Part shown: positions 52,374-60,479 of the stretch, one piece after another
How the letters are laid out: each line of letters begins with the position of its first letter
Position numbering within the stretch: position 1 is the first letter of the stretch
Source: Anaerolineae bacterium
GTDB lineage: Bacteria > Chloroflexota > Anaerolineae > Anaerolineales > Anaerolineaceae
Reading direction: 5' to 3'
DNA length: 64,000 bases
NCBI GenBank assembly: GCA_013178095.1
Contig: JABLXK010000002.1
Location: 186,001 to 250,000 of the forward strand
The notes under the pieces: model-generated
What the model was told of the DNA's origin: nothing
What the model saw: the letters and a program-made list of their open reading frames with translations, nothing else
Databases searched by the model: none
Program-made: the position numbers and the translations under genes

Positions 52374-54107
52374 ATGAGTAATCCAACAGACTTTAAATTC
52401 GTAGCCAAACCGGATGAAAATATTAACATCAATTTACCTGATGGTAGAATCATGTGCGGCAAGCGCGGGGCAACATTAGAAGAATTTTTCCAGATCATGC
52501 CGGAATGGGATGGATCGCAGATTGTTGGAGCCGTTGTGGGAGGAATATTAAAGGAATTAACTTTTCGCCTGGATAAAGAATATGATGTCATTCCCGTGAA
52601 CATGTCCACGGCGGACGGCTCAAAAATCTACCGGCGTTCCCTGACCTTTCTTCTGGAAACAGCCTTCGAAGACCTTTACCCTGATTATCTTTTGACAGTT
52701 GATCACTCCGTACCCAGCGGCGGTTATTACTGCAAAATCATTGGCCGCCAACCATTGGATCGCAACGAGATCAAGGCGATCGAATCCCGGATGCGCGAGT
52801 TGGTTGACGCGGATATCCCAATATTAAAAGAACAAGTCTCCCTCGATAAAGCCCGAGCATATTTCGAGAAAAAGGGTTACAAAGACAAAATTCGGTTGCT
52901 GAAGTATCGTCAAAAACCCTACCTGGTTTTATATCAACTGGAATCTCATCGGGATTACCATCATGGTTACATGGTTCCGTCAACCGGATACCTGAAGGTA
53001 TTTCGGCTACTTCCGAGGGGTGAGGGTTTCATCCTGCAATACCCGCGGAGGAATTCACCAAAAGTTTTATACCCAATGCCTGGTTACAGTAAATTAATGG
53101 GAATCTTCAAACAATACGGTTCCTGGCTTGAGAGCCTGGATATCGACAGCCTGGGCGCATTAAATGATTCCATAAAGAATGGGAGCATACGCGAAATCAT
53201 CTTGGTCTCCGAAGCCTTGCACGAGCAAAAAATTTCCCAGATTGCGGAGAAAATCGCAAAAAGGGGTAATCAATACAAGGTGGTGATGATTTCCGGTCCA
53301 ACATCGTCCGGAAAAACCACTTTTTCAAAGCGGTTGGCGATTCAATTATTAACCTATGGCATTTCGCCATTCGCGATTGAAATGGATGATTATTTTGTCG
53401 ATCGTGAAAAGACCCCGAAGGATGAAAACGGAAAATACGATTTCGAATCCTTCAAAGCCTTGGACGCCGATTTACTCGAATCAGACGTCCGCAGTTTATT
53501 AAGAGGCGAGGAAGTCACCCTACCGAAATTCAATTTCAAGACCGGATTACGGGAGCAGGGGCGCAAGATTCGCTTGAATGAAAACCAGATCATTGTTATG
53601 GAAGGCATACATGGCTTGAATCCTGCCTTGCTACCGCAGATCTCCAAGTCAAACACTTTCCGAATCTACGTTTCCTGTCTGACGCAGCTCAATATGGACT
53701 ATTACAATCGCATCTCGACCACCGACACCCGCATGCTGCGCCGGATTGTGCGCGATGCCCAGACACGCGGGTATTCACCCCAACGCACAATCGATTTGTG
53801 GGATTCGGTAAGAAAAGGCGAACGCGAATATATTTTCAAGCACCAGGAAAATGCGAACGAGATCTTCAATTCAGCGCTGGTTTATGAATTGGCCGCGTTG
53901 AAACCATATGCAGAACCACTACTGCGCCAGATTTCATTCGGATCACCCGAGTACCTGGAAGCGAAACGCCTACTGGCTTTTCTAAACTGGTTCCTGCCGA
54001 TTGAAAGCGGATTGATACCCGATAATTCCATCTTGCGCGAATTTATCGGAAACTCGATCCTGGAAGATTTCAATTTATGGCAGCATGGTTCGGCTCACGA
54101 GGGTTAA
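52374..54107 (+). CDS. Nucleoside (uridine-like) kinase with TGS and ThrRS-like N-terminal domains
   Basis: A 577-residue protein. A TGS-like domain (about 10-75; NLPDGRIMCGKRGATLEEFF, VNMSTADGSKIYRRSL) is followed by a region like the second additional domain of threonyl-tRNA synthetase (about 85-270; LLTVDHSVPSGGYYC, SHRDYHHGYMVPSTG). The C-terminal phosphoribulokinase/uridine kinase fold has Walker A GPTSSGKTTFSKR (about 308), EMDDYFVDREKTP and YNRISTTDTRMLRRIVRD. The family is widespread and usually annotated nucleoside kinase. The usual synthetase catalytic core is absent. A GATAAT box ends 11 nt before ATG and no ribosome-binding site is visible. The 3' end overlaps the convergent aminotransferase by 4 nt. 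Confidence 0.88.
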   Translation: MSNPTDFKFVAKPDENININLPDGRIMCGKRGATLEEFFQIMPEWDGSQIVGAVVGGILKELTFRLDKEYDVIPVNMSTADGSKIYRRSLTFLLETAFEDLYPDYLLTVDHSVPSGGYYCKIIGRQPLDRNEIKAIESRMRELVDADIPILKEQVSLDKARAYFEKKGYKDKIRLLKYRQKPYLVLYQLESHRDYHHGYMVPSTGYLKVFRLLPRGEGFILQYPRRNSPKVLYPMPGYSKLMGIFKQYGSWLESLDIDSLGALNDSIKNGSIREIILVSEALHEQKISQIAEKIAKRGNQYKVVMISGPTSSGKTTFSKRLAIQLLTYGISPFAIEMDDYFVDREKTPKDENGKYDFESFKALDADLLESDVRSLLRGEEVTLPKFNFKTGLREQGRKIRLNENQIIVMEGIHGLNPALLPQISKSNTFRIYVSCLTQLNMDYYNRISTTDTRMLRRIVRDAQTRGYSPQRTIDLWDSVRKGEREYIFKHQENANEIFNSALVYELAALKPYAEPLLRQISFGSPEYLEAKRLLAFLNWFLPIESGLIPDNSILREFIGNSILEDFNLWQHGSAHEG

Positions 54108-55333
54108 TGGCCGTTTTTGGTAAGATGTTTTTTTACCACATTTGATAATCTGAAAATACCTTCATTGATCTTTTCAGGGCAGGCATTGGAGAAGTTCAAA
54201 CGCATTGTGTTTTGGCCGCCGCCCTCTGCGAAGAAAGAACTGCCAGGGACGAACGCAACTTTCTCAGCAACCGCATCCGGAAATAATTGCTCGGAATCCA
54301 GACACTCCGGCAGAGTCACCCAGAGGAAAAGCCCGCCTTTGGGATGCGTCCAACTCACGCCATCCGGCATATTCTCCTCCAACGTGTCCAGCATCACATC
54401 ACGGCGTTCTTTATAAACCTTGCGGATCAATTTCACATGTTCATCCAGAAAACCACCGTGCGCAACTTCAAAGGCGACAATCTGGTTGAAGGTTGAGGTA
54501 TGCAGGTCTGTTCCTTGTTTAGCCTGGATCAATTTGGTTATTACAGTTACCGGGGCGATCACCCATGCCAGACGGATACCGGGAGCCAACGTCTTGGAAA
54601 ACGTGCTCAGATAAATTACATTGCCCGAATAACATTCATTCTGGGAGCGCGTTTGGCTGTCCAAAACAGCCAAGGTCGGCAGGTTTTCGCCCTCAAACCG
54701 CAATTGCCCATAAGGATCATCCTCAATAATCGGAACACCGTAACGCTCAGCCAGCTCGATCAATTTCAGGCGCCGGTCATACGCAAGGGTTGAACCGGTA
54801 GGGTTCTGAAAATTCGGCAGCGCATAGATAAATTTTATCCCTGCGCGAAGGCGGGCTTCGAGCTCGCTGGTTACCATGCCATGTTCATCCAGAGGCACAG
54901 TGACAAATTCGGCGCCGTAAGTGCGCCAGGCTTGCAGTGCGCCGATATAGGTGGGGGATTCCACTAAAATATGGTCACCGCGATTAATAAAAACCTTACC
55001 CAAGAGGTCCAGGGCCTGTTGCGATCCTGATGTTACCAGGATATTCTCCGGGGTGATATTGATACCGTAGCGCGCTGAATGCCGCGCAATCATATCCCGC
55101 AAGGGCGTGTAACCATCCGTAGAACCATACTGCAAGCTGGCAGGGCCGTTTTTCTCAAGAACGCGCAAACACGCTTCTTTGAATTCTTTAATAGGAAACA
55201 CTTCAGGAGCCGGCATGCCCCCAGCAAAGGAGATTACGTCCGGATTCTCCGTGAATTTTAATAATTCACGGATAGCCGAATTCGACATCCGTTGTGTTCT
55301 CTGCGCGAAACGGTGATCCCATAAAGTCTGCAT
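54104..55333 (-). CDS. PLP-dependent aminotransferase (class I/II, 2-aminoadipate type)
   Basis: A 409-residue fold-type I aminotransferase. Features: VISFAGGMPAPEVFP, LQYGSTDGYTPLRDMIA, SGSQQALDLLGKVFINRGD, YALPNFQNPTGSTL, IIEDDPYGQLRF and the PLP lysine in YLSTFSKTLAPGIRLAW. This pattern fits the LysN/2-aminoadipate or broad-range aminotransferases related to the MocR group, without the GntR domain. It has an ideal AGGAGG ribosome-binding site and starts 30 nt after the GlyA-GcvT fusion, suggesting shared transcription and a link to amino acid metabolism. The exact substrate is unknown. Confidence 0.9.
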   Translation of the reverse strand: MQTLWDHRFAQRTQRMSNSAIRELLKFTENPDVISFAGGMPAPEVFPIKEFKEACLRVLEKNGPASLQYGSTDGYTPLRDMIARHSARYGINITPENILVTSGSQQALDLLGKVFINRGDHILVESPTYIGALQAWRTYGAEFVTVPLDEHGMVTSELEARLRAGIKFIYALPNFQNPTGSTLAYDRRLKLIELAERYGVPIIEDDPYGQLRFEGENLPTLAVLDSQTRSQNECYSGNVIYLSTFSKTLAPGIRLAWVIAPVTVITKLIQAKQGTDLHTSTFNQIVAFEVAHGGFLDEHVKLIRKVYKERRDVMLDTLEENMPDGVSWTHPKGGLFLWVTLPECLDSEQLFPDAVAEKVAFVPGSSFFAEGGGQNTMRLNFSNACPEKINEGIFRLSNVVKKHLTKNGH

Positions 55334-55363
55334 TCACCAACCTCCTGGTTATTGTTTAAACTA

Positions 55364-58300
55364 CTATTTCGGGAAACGACTCAGCACAATTGCTTTATCC
55401 GGCAACTGGATTTTCTTTCCCATAGTTAATTCCCGGGGAAGGATGCCTTCCATGGCCTGAATATTCTGGTAAATGAAAAGTTCATTGCCTTCTGTCATGC
55501 TCGTCTTTTCCACATAAGCTTGGCCTGTCAGGAATTCTTCTTTATCGATGGCGCAACTGGTGACAAAACCGATCACTTTGCCTTTACCGTTCAAAACAGC
55601 ATCCCCGTGATGCGCCATGCGCACGCGTTTTTCAGCGAAACGGAAACGAACCACTTCACTTTTACGGCTGCTTTCGTTTTCAATAAAAGATTGACGTCCA
55701 ATGAACCAAGGTTTGTATGTTTTCACGTATGACCCGAATCCGGCATCACCGACTTTCAGGTTCGCGCTACCGCCCATTTCATGCCCGTAAAGCGGTAGAC
55801 CCGCCTCGGTTCGCAGTGAATCGCGTGCACCCAATCCGCAGGGTTTCAGCCCCAGCGGTGTTCCAACTTCCAGCACTTTATTCCAAAATTCCAGGGCTTT
55901 CTCAGGATGAATAAATATTTCAAACGCGATTTTCTCCCCGGTGTACCCGGTACGCGAAACAATCAGATCCTGACCATTCCAGTCTATGTGGCAGAGCTGG
56001 GTGCGTTTCAGCTTCTTCAAGCGGGCAATATCCAGATCGGACAAACCGATTCCGCACAGGATATCACGCGACAGCGGCCCTTGCAGGGCTATGTCCACGC
56101 GCATCTCATTCCCCAGCTTGGGATCGCGCAAATTTTTCAGGATAACGCCTGAACCAAAAGCGCGCACCCAGGGCCGCGCAAGATCAACCTTGACCAACCC
56201 ATCCCTGACCGCGTTCAACCAAGCCCAATCTTTTTCATCATTGGCTGCGTTTACGACAACCAGATATTGATCTTTTGCGTGACGATAAACCAGCAGGTCA
56301 TCCAGTACGTTGGCGTCCGGATCGAGAAAATGGGTATAAAGCGATTCGCCGACTGCCAGTGAGGCAATGTCATTGGCACAGACACTATCCAGAAATGCTA
56401 AAGCATCTGGGCCTTCAGCCTGATAAACACCCATGTGCGAGACGTCGAACAAACCGGCTGCATTGCGCGTAGCCATGTGTTCTTCAAGCACCGAAGAATA
56501 CCAAACCGGCATATCCCATCCAGCAAACGGCACCATTTTTGCCCCCAATTCGATGTGACGCTGGTGTAAAACTGTTTCTTTTATGGCAGCTTCTTCATTC
56601 GATTCCCAGAAAAAATCCGGCAGGGAATCGCCTTTTTTCAATTCCAGGTGATCCATCCCGACAAAATACGGTTTTCTATTTGCTGAATCAATTTCTTTAA
56701 TAATCTTCACCGATTGAGATTTTGGACTCGGCTTTACAATAAACGGCCCTGGGATACGTTTCAACAAATCTTCGTCGAAAATTATGAAACCATCTGAGAG
56801 GCCGCGCAGCCAGGCGGCTGCCAAAGAAGCTTTCCCGGATGATAAGCTGAGCTGATAGTGGTCTTCGTCCACACAGGTCAAGGTTGCCGGGATAGACTCT
56901 TTTGCGACCATCAAGGTGGTCGATTGACTCTCTCCGATCTGAATATTCTCAATGTTATTGCTGAAAACAAAGTTCAAAACCTGGCGGATGTGATCGCCGC
57001 TGATTTCAAAGGCGACCTGACCAGCATCGTCAGACTGCACTGGATCGTCCAGATAGCTGAACTGAGGATAGCCGGAACCGTTAATGTTTTCATCAGATAA
57101 GGCACGCTCGGTAATCTTGCGGACGCGAATTTTTACCTGTTCCAAGATGTTAAAATCGAATTTCGCGCGAATTTGAAGATTATTTCCCGCTGTGTAGCAA
57201 TAGGGTTTAGCCGAAAACAGCAAGTCTGCGATGATATCTGCGATCTCAACCATATCTTTTTCAACCAATCCACGCTGAGTCAGCCAGGGAGTTCCCAAGC
57301 GAACACCACTTGCACGAAGTGACGCTTTATCGCCCGGAATGGCATTTGAATTGGCGACAAGCCCGGCAATATCCATGATCCTGGCGGCCATATCCCCGCT
57401 AAGGGTAGTGCCATCCGGTCCGACAACCGATTTGCAGTCGATATTTGTCAGGTGAGTTTCCGTGCCGCCGTAGGCAATGCGAAAACCCCTGGCTTTAAGC
57501 TGGTCGTTCAGAGCTTTGCAATTTTTGATGATCTGTTGTTGAAATTCGATAAAAGATTTTTCACGCGCCAACTTGAAAGTGGTGGCCATGGCAGCAAGGA
57601 CTTGAATATGCGGCCCGCCTTGTTCGCCCGGGAAAACAGCTTTATCGATCTTTTTTGAGATACTTTCATCAAAGGAAAGAATCACCGCGCCGCGTGGACC
57701 GCACATGGTTTTATGGGTCGTAAAGGTAATGACATGAGCGAATCCAACCGGAGATGGCAGCGCGCCGGCGGCGACCAAACCGGCAATATGAGAAATATCT
57801 GCCAACAAGTACGCGCCGCAGGCGTCCGCGATTTTGCGGAAGCGGGCAAAATCCGGCACCCAGGGATAGGAAGAATATCCACAGATTATAACTTTGGGTT
57901 TGCGCTCCAATGCGATACGTTCGACCTCGTCATAGTTGATCCGTTCAGTCTGCGCATCCACGCTATAATGATAGACTTGATAGAGTTTGCCGGAGCGGTT
58001 TACCGATGAACCATGCGTTAGATGGCCGCCATGGAAAAGATTCATGCCCATGATGACATCGCCGGGATTGATTAAGGCGTGATAAACGGCATTATTGGCC
58101 GGAGCGCCGGACAAAGGCTGCACATTCACGAAAATGTCATCTGCATTAACCCCATTGGCCGCGAATAATTCCGCGCAGCGACGGCGAGCCAATTCTTCGA
58201 TTACGTCCGCAAATTCAACACCTTTGTAATAGCGCGGATCCGAGTAACGCCGGAAATGAGCTAGGTGGTCCTCGATGTTCATGATTTTTTCTTGAGAGAA

Positions 58301-58504
58301 TAACCGGCTTTCTTCGCTGGGATACCCTTCAGCATAGATATTCTGCAATATCGAACCCAAACTTTCACGAACTGCAGCGGGCGCCATACTTTCGCTGGGG
58401 ATAAAAATTAATTTATGCTTTTGGCGGGCAGCCTCCAAAGCGATTAGTTGCTCAACCGCCGGATCGATTTTGCACAATGGATCAGAGATGAAAAAACCAG
58501 GCAT
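55364..58504 (-). CDS. Fused serine hydroxymethyltransferase-aminomethyltransferase (GlyA-GcvT)
   Basis: A 1046-residue fusion. Residues about 5-435 are a full SHMT fold: PLSGAPANNAVYHAL, GHLTHGSSVN, ADISHIAGLVAAG, the PLP lysine in TFTTHKTMCGPRGA and GVRLGTPWLTQRG. It makes glycine and methylene-THF from serine and THF. A linker of about 200 residues contains a GcvT-like degenerate segment (about 497-570). From about 645 to the end is GcvT, the aminomethyltransferase of the glycine cleavage system: VPFAGWDMPVWYSS, LFDVSHMG, ANDIASLAVGESLYTHFLDP, VDIALQGPLSRDIL, SRTGYTGEKIAFEIF and GLGARDSLRTEAGLPLYGHE. ATG 58504 is chosen because GGGAG lies 8 nt upstream; longer starts exist at 58519 and 58537. 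No GcvH or GcvP is nearby. A regulated leader precedes it. Confidence 0.93.
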   Translation of the reverse strand: MPGFFISDPLCKIDPAVEQLIALEAARQKHKLIFIPSESMAPAAVRESLGSILQNIYAEGYPSEESRLFSQEKIMNIEDHLAHFRRYSDPRYYKGVEFADVIEELARRRCAELFAANGVNADDIFVNVQPLSGAPANNAVYHALINPGDVIMGMNLFHGGHLTHGSSVNRSGKLYQVYHYSVDAQTERINYDEVERIALERKPKVIICGYSSYPWVPDFARFRKIADACGAYLLADISHIAGLVAAGALPSPVGFAHVITFTTHKTMCGPRGAVILSFDESISKKIDKAVFPGEQGGPHIQVLAAMATTFKLAREKSFIEFQQQIIKNCKALNDQLKARGFRIAYGGTETHLTNIDCKSVVGPDGTTLSGDMAARIMDIAGLVANSNAIPGDKASLRASGVRLGTPWLTQRGLVEKDMVEIADIIADLLFSAKPYCYTAGNNLQIRAKFDFNILEQVKIRVRKITERALSDENINGSGYPQFSYLDDPVQSDDAGQVAFEISGDHIRQVLNFVFSNNIENIQIGESQSTTLMVAKESIPATLTCVDEDHYQLSLSSGKASLAAAWLRGLSDGFIIFDEDLLKRIPGPFIVKPSPKSQSVKIIKEIDSANRKPYFVGMDHLELKKGDSLPDFFWESNEEAAIKETVLHQRHIELGAKMVPFAGWDMPVWYSSVLEEHMATRNAAGLFDVSHMGVYQAEGPDALAFLDSVCANDIASLAVGESLYTHFLDPDANVLDDLLVYRHAKDQYLVVVNAANDEKDWAWLNAVRDGLVKVDLARPWVRAFGSGVILKNLRDPKLGNEMRVDIALQGPLSRDILCGIGLSDLDIARLKKLKRTQLCHIDWNGQDLIVSRTGYTGEKIAFEIFIHPEKALEFWNKVLEVGTPLGLKPCGLGARDSLRTEAGLPLYGHEMGGSANLKVGDAGFGSYVKTYKPWFIGRQSFIENESSRKSEVVRFRFAEKRVRMAHHGDAVLNGKGKVIGFVTSCAIDKEEFLTGQAYVEKTSMTEGNELFIYQNIQAMEGILPRELTMGKKIQLPDKAIVLSRFPK

Positions 58505-58528
58505 TTTAAATACTCCCATAATTAAGAT

Positions 58529-58557
58529 AAAAACCACTTGTTAACACTAACAAGTGG
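58529..58557 (-). terminator. Intrinsic terminator inside the glyA-gcvT leader
   Basis: On the minus strand a perfect 10-bp stem CCACTTGTTA / TAACAAGTGG (58548-58557 and 58534-58543) with a 4-nt loop is followed by TTTTTATC. It stands 25 nt before the gene's start codon, between the promoter and the coding region, so transcription would stop unless it is prevented. Confidence 0.8.
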
Positions 58558-58566
58558 CTATGTGTG

Positions 58567-58615
58567 TTTCCTGTTCGGCACTGATAGTGGACTAGATAGA
58601 GCCAACAATAGGAAA
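58567..58615 (-). promoter_or_regulatory. Candidate structured cis-regulatory element upstream of glyA-gcvT
   Basis: In the minus-strand leader, TTTCCT (complement of 58610-58615) pairs with AGGAAA (complement of 58567-58572). Inside, GTTGGC (complement of 58601-58606) pairs with GCCGAAC (complement of 58573-58579) with one bulged G and a 3-nt ATT bulge between the helices. A 21-nt terminal loop remains. The promoter lies just upstream and a terminator just downstream, the layout of a riboswitch or other attenuator. I could not match it to the glycine, tetrahydrofolate or T-box consensus. A competing antiterminator pairing was not found by eye. Confidence 0.5.
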
Positions 58616-58639
58616 TTTAAGAATCCAATCATCAAATTC

Positions 58640-58668
58640 ATTTTAACCTTGCGTAATCTTCAGGTCAA
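58640..58668 (-). promoter_or_regulatory. Promoter of glyA-gcvT
   Basis: On the minus strand TTGACC (complement of 58663-58668), a 17-nt spacer and TAAAAT (complement of 58640-58645) form a near-consensus promoter. Start would be near 58633, giving a leader of about 128 nt before ATG 58504. The spacing and -10 are the same as those proposed for rpsP. Confidence 0.65.
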
Positions 58669-58709
58669 GGACAAATGCACATGAATTCTCAAGTTATTAT
58701 GTAATTTAG

Positions 58710-59546
58710 TCATAGCCTCTGATGGCTTTCCAACCACTTCAAGGTATAAGCAAAGACATCCTTTTTTTCCGGTTCGTTGTGAATTTCATGAAAGAGATTC
58801 GGCCAGACTTTGTAATCCACATGGGGCGCGGTTTTGGCGAATTGATCGACAGATGCCTTGTCGACGATCCCTTCATTCTCACCTATCATCAGGAGAATAT
58901 CGACTGGGTTCTCTGCGGCGTGTTCCAAAATCCAATCGCCTTGGTCAATGAACAAAAGCCCCATACGGGCTGAGATCATTTTATGGACCAGCGGGTCGCT
59001 CACATAAGCAGACACCACACTCTTATCTCGCGAAAGTAAATTGGCATCCAATCCATTATCCATCCTAAAGGATGGCATGATCTTGTTCATAATCCTGGCA
59101 AGCGTTTTCTTCACAGCGGGAACTGGATCTTTAGTATGAATGCCCGGGGAAGTAACAACCATCCCATTAATAAGAGGTTTACGTGCAAGGGCGAACCAAA
59201 GAGCCAGCAAACCGCCCATGCTGTGCCCGTAAATAAAAACTGGTTTGCCGGGGAAGATTTCCTTGATTTTTTGCAGGAAGTGATCGATGTGGTCGAGGAA
59301 GAAAGAATTATCGGCAATATGGCCACGCGGACCGGGCGTTTTCCCATGCCCTGGCAGATCGGGGGCGATGATCGCGAAACCTGCGTCTATATAAAATTGG
59401 GCGAAGTCAGCCCCATAACGGCCGCCATGTTCACCCAGGCCATGGATGAGTAGGATTACCGACCTGGTTTCTTTATCAGGCTGCCAGATTTGGTAATAAA
59501 TGTTCTCAAATCCATGAAGTTGAAGATTACCTTCCTCGTGTTTCAT
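58710..59546 (-). CDS. Alpha/beta hydrolase, monoacylglycerol lipase-like
   Basis: A 278-residue serine hydrolase of the Hydrolase_4 group. It shows LLIHGLGEHGGRYG (oxyanion region, about 33-45), APDLPGHGKTPGPRGH, the nucleophile elbow FIYGHSMGGLLALW (Ser109), LLMIGENEGIVDK (acid) and LFHEIHNEPEKKDVF (catalytic His). These fit monoglyceride lipase or lysophospholipase-type enzymes acting on lipid esters in the cytosol. A strong GGGAGG site precedes ATG. It diverges from the sigma factor gene and lies upstream of the glyA-gcvT promoter, which starts its own transcript. Confidence 0.9.
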   Translation of the reverse strand: MKHEEGNLQLHGFENIYYQIWQPDKETRSVILLIHGLGEHGGRYGADFAQFYIDAGFAIIAPDLPGHGKTPGPRGHIADNSFFLDHIDHFLQKIKEIFPGKPVFIYGHSMGGLLALWFALARKPLINGMVVTSPGIHTKDPVPAVKKTLARIMNKIMPSFRMDNGLDANLLSRDKSVVSAYVSDPLVHKMISARMGLLFIDQGDWILEHAAENPVDILLMIGENEGIVDKASVDQFAKTAPHVDYKVWPNLFHEIHNEPEKKDVFAYTLKWLESHQRL

Positions 59547-59656
59547 CCGAACCTCCCAACGCCTTTGGTGTTAATCAACACAAGTTTAACGGATAATTGA
59601 ATATAATCAAGTGCAGAAGATCAATAAAGGTCAGTAATCAATACTACTTATAACTG

Positions 59657-60208
59657 ATGAATATACAGAATCCAAACGAAGACCAGATTCTTGATCGAGC
59701 AATCAACGGAGATGAAGAAGCATTTAGTCTCTTATATCAAGACAATGTAAAAAAGATTTACAGTTATATCTATTATCGAACCGGGAATACGTACGAAGCG
59801 GAAGATTTAACCGCCCGTGTTTTCCAGCGTGCATTGAAACACATCACGCGATATAAGAAAACAAATGTACCTTTCTCTGCGTGGTTGTATCGGATTGCGC
59901 ACAACCTAGTAGCGAATTGGCATCGGGACAATCAGCGCCGCAAGGAAGTACCCATCGAGGATCATTTAGACCTCGGATCGCATACTGATATTCCAGACGA
60001 TCAATACGAGAAAAAACAGGAAGTCGAGGTGCTTTTACGGGCAGTACGCAAACTACCCAGCGATCGCCAGATGGTATTGATTTTAAAATATGTAGAAGAT
60101 CTATCCAATAAAGAGATCGGCGATATTATGGGAAAAAGCGAGGGAGCGGTAAAAAGCCTGTATCATCGCACGTTACTCGATCTGCGCGATTATCTGGATG
60201 AGAAATGA
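59657..60208 (+). CDS. ECF-type sigma-70 family RNA polymerase sigma factor
   Basis: A 183-residue two-domain sigma factor. Region 2 (about 22-90): EEAFSLLYQDNVKKIYSYIYYRTGNTYEAEDLTARVFQRALKHI followed by PFSAWLYRIAHNLVANWHRDN, the -10-recognition helices. Region 4 (about 125-180): LLRAVRKLPSDRQMVLILKYVEDLSNKEIGDIMGKSEGAVKSLYHRTLLDLRDYL, a helix-turn-helix for -35 recognition. A TATAAT at 59602-59607 may be part of its promoter. The gene is followed 12 nt later by a small membrane protein, which could be its anti-sigma factor. No clear ribosome-binding site precedes the ATG. Confidence 0.93.
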   Translation: MNIQNPNEDQILDRAINGDEEAFSLLYQDNVKKIYSYIYYRTGNTYEAEDLTARVFQRALKHITRYKKTNVPFSAWLYRIAHNLVANWHRDNQRRKEVPIEDHLDLGSHTDIPDDQYEKKQEVEVLLRAVRKLPSDRQMVLILKYVEDLSNKEIGDIMGKSEGAVKSLYHRTLLDLRDYLDEK

Positions 60209-60220
60209 CAAGGTAGTGAT

Positions 60221-60475
60221 ATGGAAAACAAAGATTTGGATATTGAAAAGAAAATGGATGAAAAGTTGGAAAAACTGCTGCAACCGGTTTCACCCAACTC
60301 CACTTTTATCGCCAATTTGCAGGAAAAATTGGTATCAAGAGCGAACGTCTCAATTGAATATCCCAATTATCTGCTGATCATCATCATTCTCGGATCCGGC
60401 TTGGCTGTCGGATTGATCCTGGTTATTTTCATCAACCGAATTATCCGAACACTGACGGGTAAGAACAGGAAATAA
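60221..60475 (+). CDS. Small single-TM protein, possible anti-sigma factor
   Basis: An 84-residue protein with a charged N-terminal half (about 1-48; DLDIEKKMDEKLEKLLQPVSPNSTFIANLQEKL) and one TM helix (about 50-73), then a short basic tail. A cytosolic amphipathic N-terminus beside a sigma factor gene suggests an anti-sigma role, but it lacks the HxxxCxxC zinc motif of the ZAS group and has no extracytoplasmic domain. AAGGTAGTGAT precedes ATG. The gene is 12 nt after the sigma gene and 4 nt before fmt. No known family is recognised. Confidence 0.7.
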   Translation: MENKDLDIEKKMDEKLEKLLQPVSPNSTFIANLQEKLVSRANVSIEYPNYLLIIIILGSGLAVGLILVIFINRIIRTLTGKNRK

Positions 60476-60479
60476 ACGC

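Noticed and set aside
58529-58640. Known glycine riboswitch, THF riboswitch or T-box before glyA-gcvT
   Set aside because: The conserved core sequences of these classes as I know them are not present; the element is reported as unclassified instead.
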